From the NCBI GenBank assembly GCA_029940235.1, contig JAOZRI010000027.1, positions 1 to 13,987 on the forward strand: DNA of 13,987 nt, in the 5' to 3' direction. Every line of letters begins with the position of its first letter. Within the stretch, counting starts at the first letter, position 1. The notes beneath the pieces were generated by a model. That model was not told where the DNA came from. It saw nothing but the letters and a program-made list of their open reading frames with translations, and searched no databases. This document shows, in pieces, positions 8,895-13,987 of the stretch. Source of the stretch: Desulfobacula sp. Its GTDB lineage: Bacteria; Desulfobacterota; Desulfobacteria; Desulfobacterales; Desulfobacteraceae. Both the position numbers and the translations under genes were made by a program.

Positions 8895-8965
8895 CTTTAT
8901 TGCACATTTATATAAAAAGTACTGCCTGCTAAAGATCAGCTTACCTCTTTTGCTTTCTGCCATTC

Positions 8966-9000
8966 AGGGTACGTGTGACCTCCTGGTTACGCTTTACCCT
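8966..9000 (+). other. Long imperfect hairpin, about 14 bp
   Basis: AGGGTA (8966-8971) pairs with TACCCT (8995-9000). Inside it GTGTGACC (8973-8980) pairs with GGTTACGC (8985-8992) around a TCCT loop, leaving a 1x2 internal loop. Two of the pairs are G-U in a plus-strand transcript but become A-C mismatches on the minus strand, so the RNA form is stronger if read rightwards. No T-run follows, so it is not an intrinsic terminator. It could be an operator, a structured RNA or a dispersed palindromic element. Confidence 0.55.
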
Positions 9001-9018
9001 TAGGTTATTATGGGTAAA
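8993..9018. repeat. 7-bp perfect inverted repeat overlapping the hairpin arm
   Basis: TTTACCC (8993-8999) and GGGTAAA (9012-9018) are perfect complements with a 12-nt spacer. The left arm is shared with the TACCCT arm of the adjacent hairpin, so the two structures exclude each other in a single transcript. Confidence 0.55.
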
Positions 9019-9042
9019 CACAGGCAAAAAACCAGGTCTGTC

Positions 9043-9073
9043 TATATAGCAGTCATACAAAAATTTTAGTCAA
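9043..9073 (-). promoter_or_regulatory. Candidate sigma-70 promoter for the ASKHA operon
   Basis: Read on the minus strand, TTGACT (9073-9068) is followed after 19 nt by TATATA (9048-9043), with TGC directly before it as an extended -10. The spacer is longer than the ideal 17, so this is tentative. Transcription from here would give a leader of about 150 nt containing both inverted repeats. The -10 lies within the palindrome CTATATAG (9042-9049). Confidence 0.3.
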
Positions 9074-9240
9074 AATTTTCAAGCAATCAGGAGTATAAAC
9101 TTTCTCGAACCTGTTTGGCAAGTTTTACAAAATTTTTGTTGAAATTTTTTATTTTCAAATTAGATTGAAATTTTCTAATCTTTATGAAATTATAAAATAT
9201 TAGATATTAAAAAGCTTAGCCTATATATTTAGAGATCAAA

Positions 9241-9245
9241 AGGAG
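9241..9245 (+). promoter_or_regulatory. RBS of the FAD dehydrogenase gene
   Basis: AGGAG, part of AAAAGGAGA, lies 7 nt upstream of the ATG at 9253 and fixes the start of the dehydrogenase gene. Confidence 0.75.
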
Positions 9246-9252
9246 ATGCCCA

Positions 9253-10716
9253 ATGAAAAAAAATGATAAAAGCAATTTACCAATGAGAACAATTGATAAA
9301 AGTGTTTTAGAGGGTATTGTAGGTAAAGACAATATTAAAACTGATCCTTCCGACCTCTATATTTACGGAACAGATTCATCTGTACATCATGCCATGCCAT
9401 GGGCTGTGGTCAAGCCAAGGACAACTGCACATGTTCAGGGAATCATGAAATATGCTAATAAAAATCTCATCCCCGTTATAGCAAGGGGTGGTGGTTCTGG
9501 AATGTGCGGACAGACTGTCCCAATTCATGGAGGGATCATCCTTGATATGAAATCAATGAATAAGATCCTTGAAATCAACCTTGAAGATGTTTACTGCCGG
9601 GTTGAACCAGGGGTTGTGGACGATGATCTTAACCTTGCATTGGAACAATATGGTGTTTTTTATCCGCCAACGCCGGCTTCCTCCCGCATTGCCACCATTG
9701 GCGGTGAAATAGCCAATAATGCCAGTGGTGTGAGATCTGTAAAATATGGAGCAACAAGGGATGCTGTCCTTGGTATGAAAGTTGTCCTGCCCAATGGAGA
9801 CCTTGTCAGTCTTGGAGCGCACACCAGGGTTGAAGCATCGGGTTACCAGCTTCATAAACTCATGGTTGGCTCTGAAGGTACACTTGGTATTGTTGTGGAA
9901 GCAACATTGAGTTTTGTTCCCATCCCGGAATTTAGATGCATGGGAGTTGCCAATTTTGATGTTCTTGAAGATGCAGGCAAAGCTATTGGTTCCATTATGG
10001 CATCGGGAGCCACCCCTTCCATGCTGGAACTGGTTGATGATGTAGCAATAAAAGCTGTCAACAAAACCATGGATCTTGGACTTAAAGAAGTTGCAGCAGC
10101 TCTTATATTTGAGGCCGACGGCATGGTCAAAGAAGCTGTTGATTATGAGATCAATAAAATGAAAAAAATATGTGAAAAGCATAATGGTAAAGATATTCAC
10201 GCAAGTTATGATCCAGCTGAAAGGGCAAAAATATTCATGGGAAGAAAAAAACTTTTTCCAGCTCTTTCCAAATATGACGACGACCTTGCAAGCACAGCTC
10301 TTGCCGATGATATGGCAGTTCCCTATTCAAAAATGGCTGAAATGGCAGCAAAAATTCATGAAATAGCAGATAAAAACAATATTGTTATGACAGCTTATGG
10401 CCATTGCGGTTCAGGATGTATGCATACTAAAATACTCATGGATACAAAAAGAAAAGACCAATGGGCTTCAGCAAAAAAAGCAATATCTCAGGTTTATGAA
10501 TATGTCAGATCTGTGAATGGGACAACAAGTGCCGAGCATGGCATAGGGATTTCCAAGGCAGAATCATTCAAGGTTGAAAAAGCAGATTCATTAAATCTTT
10601 TAATCACCATTAAAAAAGCCCTTGACCCCAATAATATTTTAAATCCTGGCAAGCTCATGCAGGCACCTGAAAACTGGGTAACTGCAACTAATTTGAGATA
10701 TGCAGTAAATAATTAG
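9253..10716 (+). CDS. FAD-binding D-2-hydroxyacid (probably D-lactate) dehydrogenase, GlcD/Dld family
   Basis: 487 aa, the normal length for the GlcD family. The N-terminal PCMH-type FAD domain has RGGGSG (78-83) followed by ILDMKSMNKI, and the second FAD stretch ATIGGEIANNASG with KYGATRD (147-171). The C-terminal FAD-oxidase cap has GHCGSGCMH (H384, H391), matching the family GHxGDGNxH motif with Ser and Cys at the usual Asp and Asn positions; then SAEHGIG (E428, H429) and DPNNILNPGK. The family oxidises D-lactate, glycolate or D-2-hydroxyglutarate to the 2-oxoacid with FAD. The next gene, 49 bp downstream, is an Fe-S electron carrier, as expected of a GlcD-GlcF or LldEFG-like pair, and larA lies further down, which favours lactate. 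There is no signal peptide or membrane segment, so it is cytosolic or peripheral. The substrate is inferred from context; the family is certain. Confidence 0.92.
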   Translation: MKKNDKSNLPMRTIDKSVLEGIVGKDNIKTDPSDLYIYGTDSSVHHAMPWAVVKPRTTAHVQGIMKYANKNLIPVIARGGGSGMCGQTVPIHGGIILDMKSMNKILEINLEDVYCRVEPGVVDDDLNLALEQYGVFYPPTPASSRIATIGGEIANNASGVRSVKYGATRDAVLGMKVVLPNGDLVSLGAHTRVEASGYQLHKLMVGSEGTLGIVVEATLSFVPIPEFRCMGVANFDVLEDAGKAIGSIMASGATPSMLELVDDVAIKAVNKTMDLGLKEVAAALIFEADGMVKEAVDYEINKMKKICEKHNGKDIHASYDPAERAKIFMGRKKLFPALSKYDDDLASTALADDMAVPYSKMAEMAAKIHEIADKNNIVMTAYGHCGSGCMHTKILMDTKRKDQWASAKKAISQVYEYVRSVNGTTSAEHGIGISKAESFKVEKADSLNLLITIKKALDPNNILNPGKLMQAPENWVTATNLRYAVNN

Positions 10717-10765
10717 GTTTTGGTATAATTAAATTAGCATTATTAGATTAAGAGGTTAATTCTCC

Positions 10766-11731
10766 ATGAAAACTAAAACAGTGAAAACTAAAACAAAAAA
10801 ATTCAAACATCTTGGAAAATGGCAGGACACTCTGGCAAACTGTATCAGATGTGGATATTGTTTTGAACATTGCCCGATGTTCCACCATACAGGCTGGGAA
10901 TCTGATGCACCAAGAGCAAAAATAGTTACAGCTTTCGGACTTTTGACAGGAGAAGTTGAGCCATCATACTCTGCCATTGATAAAATGTTCTCATGCTTTT
11001 ATTGCTTGAGATGCGAAGCTGCATGCTCTTCAGGTGTTGCTTTAACTAAAGTTTTTACAGATGCCAGAAAAGACCTTGTTGAAATGGATCTACAAGAGGG
11101 TCCTGGCACAACATCCACAACAACTCTTCAATGTGCCCGCTGCCTTGTCTGCATAGAAGAGTGCCCCCATGAAGCAAGGTTTTACGATGGAAAAAATATT
11201 GCCACTGACCCGTCAAAATGTCAATCATGCGGTATCTGTGTTGAAGTCTGCCCAGCAGGCGCTGCCACAATTGAAAAAAGTTTTGGAACCAGCAGAAACG
11301 ATCTAACAAAAAGAGCTTCTATATTTCTCCAGAACCATGAATCTGCAAAAGCAATTGTTTTTGCCTGTAACTGGTCATATTACCCAGGGCTCCAGGCTTC
11401 AGTACTGCCAGACTCAGAAACTTCCGGCAACGACTATGAAATCCTTGTGAACATGTGCGGGGGACGTCTTGAAGCACAATTATTAATGGCACCTTTTCTT
11501 AATAATGCCTGGGGTGTCATGGCGGCCTGCTGCCCTGATGATGAATGCGAGCATAAGGGATACCTGAATGCAAAAAAACAGATTGAAAAACTTCGCAAGA
11601 CATTTAAAAACATTGATATTGATCCAGAAAGAATCCAGCTTGTTCAGATCCCGGCTGGAAACAAAACACTGTTCCAGGCTGAGATTGATACTTTTATTGA
11701 AAAGCTTAATAAGATGGGACCGATACGATAA
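10766..11731 (+). CDS. Fe-S electron-transfer subunit: four [4Fe-4S] motifs fused to an MvhD/FlpD-like domain
   Basis: 321 aa. Four complete CxxCxxCxxxC motifs lie at residues 26-36, 77-87, 123-133 and 152-162, so up to four [4Fe-4S] clusters can be bound. Residues ~195-318 form an MvhD/FlpD (hydrogenase delta subunit) domain: FACNW (C201), MCGGR (C231), AACCPDDEC (C255, C256, C261), HKGYLNAKKQIEKL and the family-like ending FIEKLNKMGP. The usual CNWC reads CNWS here. The CCG domains typical of GlcF and HdrD are absent; the MvhD-like domain occupies that place. Next to the FAD dehydrogenase it should take electrons from reduced flavin and relay them. In methanogens and sulfate reducers MvhD/FlpD docks onto HdrA, so the acceptor may be an HdrA-like flavoprotein elsewhere. 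The Lys/Thr-rich start (KTKTVKTKTKK) is basic and not a signal peptide. Co-transcription with the upstream gene is likely. Confidence 0.88.
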   Translation: MKTKTVKTKTKKFKHLGKWQDTLANCIRCGYCFEHCPMFHHTGWESDAPRAKIVTAFGLLTGEVEPSYSAIDKMFSCFYCLRCEAACSSGVALTKVFTDARKDLVEMDLQEGPGTTSTTTLQCARCLVCIEECPHEARFYDGKNIATDPSKCQSCGICVEVCPAGAATIEKSFGTSRNDLTKRASIFLQNHESAKAIVFACNWSYYPGLQASVLPDSETSGNDYEILVNMCGGRLEAQLLMAPFLNNAWGVMAACCPDDECEHKGYLNAKKQIEKLRKTFKNIDIDPERIQLVQIPAGNKTLFQAEIDTFIEKLNKMGPIR

Positions 11732-11768
11732 AATAATTAAAAGTGAAAAATGCATAGTAAATAATTAA

Positions 11769-11807
11769 GGAAGAGACCATTCATTTAAATTAAAACGGTT
11801 TTCTTCC
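11769..11807 (+). other. Intercistronic stem-loop before larA
   Basis: GGAAGAGACC (11769-11778) pairs with GGTTTTCTTCC (11797-11807): about 10 bp with one G-U pair and one bulged T, and an 18-nt AT-rich loop. No T-run follows, so it is not a classical terminator. It could stabilise or process the upstream dehydrogenase mRNA, or be an operator next to the larA promoter. Confidence 0.4.
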
Positions 11808-11811
11808 GCAA

Positions 11812-11841
11812 TTGTCAATTATTAATTATTCAGTTTCTAAT
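11812..11841 (+). promoter_or_regulatory. Candidate sigma-70 promoter for larA-thioesterase
   Basis: TTGTCA (11812-11817) and TCTAAT (11836-11841) are separated by 18 bp; each matches 5 of 6 consensus bases. The start site would fall near 11848, about 34 nt before the larA ATG. This suggests larA can be transcribed separately from the dehydrogenase pair, in keeping with the 150-bp gap. Confidence 0.45.
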
Positions 11842-11881
11842 CTTTAGGTTAGTTATTCATAATGAAAAAAGGAATTTCTTG

Positions 11882-13123
11882 ATGAAAATAGATGTACCCT
11901 ATGATAAAAACGGCTCCATGTCAGCCGTTATAGACGATGATATAGATGTAAATTTCCTTGAAGCCAATTATGTCAAAATTGGTGACGAGGATAAAAATAT
12001 TCAGGCTGCCATAAATTCTCCCATAAACAGCAAAAGTTTTAAAGAATTTCTAAGTGATGCAAAAAAGGTTCTTGTGATTGTCAATGATGCCACAAGGCCC
12101 ACTCCAACAAAAAAAATCCTTGAATTTATCTTTGATGACTTAAGAAAGACCAATTTTAATTTTATCATTGCAACAGGTGCCCACAGGGGACCATCCGAGG
12201 AAGAATACCTCCAGATTTTTGGCTCTTTTTATGAACAAGTAAAAGACCAAATTATAGTTCATGATGCCAGGGCTGACAAAGATATGGTCTATCTTGGAGA
12301 CTCTTCCAATGGAACACAGATGTATGTAAATAAAGCAGGAGTAGAAGCTGATAAAATAATAATAATATCTTCTGTGGAGCCCCACTATTTTGCCGGATAT
12401 ACAGGTGGAAGAAAATCCTTTCTGCCGGGGATTGCAGGATATAAAACAATAGAGCAGAACCATAAGCTTGCCCTTGTTCCAGAGGCAAAATCTCTGGCCC
12501 TTGAAGGAAACCCTGTTCATGAAGATATGATGGATGCCATTAAAACCGTAAAGCAGGAAATCTTTTCCATCATGACGGTTCTTGATAAAAACCACAAAGT
12601 CTATGCCACCTGCTGCGGTCACATCAATGATTCATTCCATGCTGCCATTGATCAGGCAAATGAGGTATTTGCAGCGCCCTTAAAAGAGAAAGCAGATATT
12701 GTTGTATCAATTGTAAAATTCCCCCAGGATATTGACCTCTACCAGGCTCAAAAGGGCATTGACAATGCAAAGCTTGCCCTGAAAAAAGAGGGTATCATGA
12801 TTCTTGTTGCAAAATGCAGGTGTGGTATTGGTGGAAAAGCCTTTGCTGATCTTCTTGGTTCAAGTGATACTCCTAAAGCTGCTCTTGATACCATTGAAAA
12901 AGGATATGTCCTTGGGTATCACAAGGCTGCAAAAATGGCTGAAATAGGGCTATGGGCACAAATGTGGGCTGTCACAGATGTGGAACCTGATGTTATTTCA
13001 AAACTTTTCATCAAACCTTTCAGTGATCTTCAGACAGCCATTGATCAGGCAATAAAAGAGAAAGGCAAAGATGCAAGTGTTTTGTTTTTAATGGATGGCG
13101 GACTTATAGTGCCCCAGGTTTAG
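11882..13123 (+). CDS. larA: LarA-family nickel-pincer 2-hydroxyacid (lactate) racemase
   Basis: 413 aa from ATG 11882; AAGGA at 11869-11873 is 8 nt upstream. A TTG one codon earlier is possible but less well placed. The residues that hold and use the nickel-pincer nucleotide in Lactobacillus LarA are recognisable: DATRPTP (D69, R72), GAHR (H101), PHYFAGYTGGRK (H168 and K178, the lysine that binds the pincer), NH (H194) and QAQK (Q288, K291). The 10-residue H168-K178 spacing equals that of LarA. The enzyme interconverts L- and D-lactate by hydride transfer through a Ni pincer cofactor. The cofactor-making larB, larC and larE are not in the window and must be elsewhere if it is active. LarA homologues also racemise or epimerise other 2-hydroxyacids, so lactate is inferred from the adjacent D-2-hydroxyacid dehydrogenase. 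Its role would be to feed L-lactate into a D-specific oxidase. It is cytosolic. Confidence 0.87.
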   Translation: MKIDVPYDKNGSMSAVIDDDIDVNFLEANYVKIGDEDKNIQAAINSPINSKSFKEFLSDAKKVLVIVNDATRPTPTKKILEFIFDDLRKTNFNFIIATGAHRGPSEEEYLQIFGSFYEQVKDQIIVHDARADKDMVYLGDSSNGTQMYVNKAGVEADKIIIISSVEPHYFAGYTGGRKSFLPGIAGYKTIEQNHKLALVPEAKSLALEGNPVHEDMMDAIKTVKQEIFSIMTVLDKNHKVYATCCGHINDSFHAAIDQANEVFAAPLKEKADIVVSIVKFPQDIDLYQAQKGIDNAKLALKKEGIMILVAKCRCGIGGKAFADLLGSSDTPKAALDTIEKGYVLGYHKAAKMAEIGLWAQMWAVTDVEPDVISKLFIKPFSDLQTAIDQAIKEKGKDASVLFLMDGGLIVPQV

Positions 13124-13201
13124 ACTTGAGGTGTGAGAGATGAAGTGGAAAAACTTGTCACCAGTTTAACCTCTTCTATCAAATAAATTTAAAGGAATAA
13201 A

Positions 13202-13627
13202 ATGGAAAATATCTGGAAAAAAGATCTCAATCTTGAAGAACTTACACAATTTACACAAAATTCAATTGTTGGACATCTTGGAATTATTTATACAAAAAGA
13301 AACACTAATTCTTTAATTGCCACCATGCCGGTTGACCAACGAACTATTCAACCTCTTGGCATACTCCATGGTGGAGCTTCGGTTGTTCTGGCTGAAACAC
13401 TCGGCAGTACGGCATCGTATATGACAGTGGAAGATCCGGTATACACTGTTGGTCTAGAGGTAAATGCCAATCATGTTAAAAGCGTAACTGAAGGTATTGT
13501 AACTGGAACAGCCAAGCCTATTCATCTTGGGAATACCACCCAGGTGTGGGATATAATGATAAAAAATGAAAAAGGTCAATTAACCTGTATGTCCAGGCTG
13601 ACCATGGCAGTCTTAAAAACCAAATAA
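13202..13627 (+). CDS. YdiI/MenI-like hotdog acyl-CoA thioesterase
   Basis: 141 aa, a complete single hotdog domain. It closely resembles E. coli YdiI (MenI, 1,4-dihydroxy-2-naphthoyl-CoA thioesterase) throughout: ATMPVDQRTIQPLGILHGGASVVLAE, VGLEVNANHVKS, KPIHLGNTTQVWDI and a C-terminal SRLTMAVL. The expected active-site residues are H56 and E65 in HGGASVVLAET. AAGGA lies 5 nt before the ATG. It is 78 bp downstream of larA and may be co-transcribed with it. MenI would serve menaquinone synthesis, which suits an anaerobe using menaquinone, but relatives (EntH/PaaI group) act on other aryl- or acyl-CoA substrates, and no men gene is nearby. Family assignment is firm, substrate is not. The stop codon sits 2 bp from the end of the convergent htrA remnant. 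Confidence 0.88.
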   Translation: MENIWKKDLNLEELTQFTQNSIVGHLGIIYTKRNTNSLIATMPVDQRTIQPLGILHGGASVVLAETLGSTASYMTVEDPVYTVGLEVNANHVKSVTEGIVTGTAKPIHLGNTTQVWDIMIKNEKGQLTCMSRLTMAVLKTK

Positions 13628-13629
13628 AT

Positions 13630-13987
13630 TTAAACATTAAACCCTTTACACTGGATGTCATAGCAAATTTTTATAATAACGTCACCCCGTTTTATACCTG
13701 CTTTTTGAGCGGGGCTGGCCTCCACGACATCAGAGACAAGAACGCCTCTTGTCTGATTCAATTCCCATTGTAACAGTGTGGTCAAGGCCAAAAGGATTTC
13801 CCATGGCAAGCACGATTTCTCCGAGACGAAGCTTTGCTGAATCCCCTATTGGTATGGGTTCTATCCCTTTAAGCTTGCCTTTCAGTTTTAGTACGGCCAC
13901 ATCACTTTTAGGGTCAGTTCCAACAATTTTGGCATGAAATTCATGTACGATCTCAGCGTTAAAATATTCATTGTTATCACCCTTTCA
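13630..13987 (-). pseudogene. Decayed HtrA/DegP (S1C) serine protease remnant with PDZ fragment, running off the window
   Basis: Reading leftward from 13984, one frame gives [17 protein letters not shown] (the region of the catalytic Asp), then [20 protein letters not shown] and LDHTVTMGI, all strongly HtrA-like, and then hits a stop near 13736. At about 13750-13760 the similarity jumps to another frame: [19 protein letters not shown] and IKRGDVII, the start of an HtrA PDZ domain, ending at a TAA (13630-13632) after only about 40 residues. The whole segment between, which should hold GNSGG with the catalytic Ser, is missing, and the rest of the PDZ domain is gone. The spot where N-x-H-V should carry the catalytic His reads NNEYF, the following segment is too short, and TGA occurs in the same frame at 13987-13985. 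A functional protease is very unlikely. The remainder lies beyond the window edge. Confidence 0.8.

Larger units (their letters stand above)
8883..9252. other. Divergent intergenic region (370 bp)
   Basis: This stretch separates the ASKHA operon (minus) from the lactate dehydrogenase operon (plus). The ASKHA side holds a predicted leader with two overlapping inverted repeats and a possible promoter. The dehydrogenase side (about 9056-9235) is extremely AT-rich, with repeated (C/G)AAATTTT motifs and two short inverted repeats: ACAAAA-T-TTTTGT at 9127-9139 and ATTAGA/TCTAAT at 9159-9179. No convincing sigma-70 or sigma-54 promoter for the plus operon was found by eye, though such AT-rich DNA offers many weak -10 candidates (TATAAA at 9191, TATATT at 9224). 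No RNA gene or small ORF with a good RBS was recognised. Confidence 0.7.

Noticed and set aside
8883..8963. 27-residue N-terminal extension of the ferredoxin-ASKHA protein
   Set aside because: The extension is unlike the family, its AGGAGG is 15 nt from the ATG and inside a hairpin, and the ATG at 8882 has a well-spaced AAGGA.
9115..9130. Possible sigma-54 promoter (TTGGCA...) upstream of the dehydrogenase
   Set aside because: There is no GC at the required -12 spacing, so the motif is incomplete.
9553..10200. 215-aa open frame on the minus strand
   Set aside because: It is antisense to the conserved FAD dehydrogenase; Cys/His/Phe-rich low-complexity translation with no domain signature.
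12140..12622. 160-aa open frame on the minus strand
   Set aside because: It is antisense to the LarA residues for cofactor binding, and its Phe/Tyr/Cys-rich composition is typical of a shadow frame.
13140..13169. Nine-codon ORF (MKWKNLSPV) between larA and the thioesterase with a GAGG upstream
   Set aside because: Too short, with no regulatory codon run or associated attenuator; expected by chance.
13749..13937. 62-aa plus-strand open frame at the right end
   Set aside because: It lies antisense to clear HtrA protease similarity, so it is a shadow of the htrA remnant.
1..13987. CRISPR array, tRNA, rRNA, insertion sequence or prophage
   Set aside because: No regularly spaced repeats, cloverleaf-like segments, transposase or phage genes were seen on either strand.

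Overview
The window is AT-rich, gene-dense bacterial chromosome. The gene set points to a strict anaerobe, most likely a sulfate-reducing Desulfobacterota of the Desulfobacterales type. The clues are a PUFA-synthase-like lipid megasynthase, redox-dependent corrinoid-protein activators, a heterodisulfide-reductase-style Fe-S lactate dehydrogenase and a nickel-pincer LarA racemase. This placement is inferred from gene content; no 16S rRNA or taxonomic marker is present.

Layout. (1) Positions 1-4797 (+) hold the 3' part of a large pfaA-type synthase: two tandem acyl carrier domains, a ketoreductase, a polyketide-type dehydratase and two FabA-like hotdog domains. Its KS and MAT domains must lie upstream of the window. 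(2) Positions 4777-8882 (-) are a three-gene operon. Two tandem RACo-like ASKHA ATPases come first, one with and one without an N-terminal [2Fe-2S] ferredoxin domain, joined by a TAATG stop/start overlap. A small HsdR-N-like protein follows, and its 3' end overlaps the end of the synthase gene. (3) Positions 8883-9252 are a 370-bp divergent intergenic region with a strong hairpin, a competing inverted repeat, a possible promoter for the minus operon and AT-rich repeats. (4) Positions 9253-11731 (+) encode a GlcD-type FAD D-2-hydroxyacid (probably D-lactate) dehydrogenase and its Fe-S partner, which carries four 4Fe-4S motifs fused to an MvhD/FlpD domain. (5) Positions 11882-13627 (+) encode a LarA-family racemase behind its own likely promoter, then a YdiI/MenI-like hotdog thioesterase. 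(6) Positions 13630-13987 (-) are the decayed remnant of an HtrA/DegP protease gene, with the catalytic-serine region deleted and the PDZ fragment out of frame.

How the genes may work together. LarA could interconvert L- and D-lactate (or another 2-hydroxyacid). The FAD/Fe-S pair would then oxidise the D-isomer and pass electrons, through an unusual MvhD-like module, to an unseen partner such as an HdrA-like protein. The divergent ASKHA pair probably reactivates a corrinoid protein encoded elsewhere. The synthase makes a specialised long-chain lipid.

The most unusual items are the lactate-dehydrogenase Fe-S/MvhD fusion beside larA, the full-length/truncated ASKHA pair and the PfaA/PfaC-type domain fusion. 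No CRISPR array, tRNA, rRNA or insertion sequence was seen.
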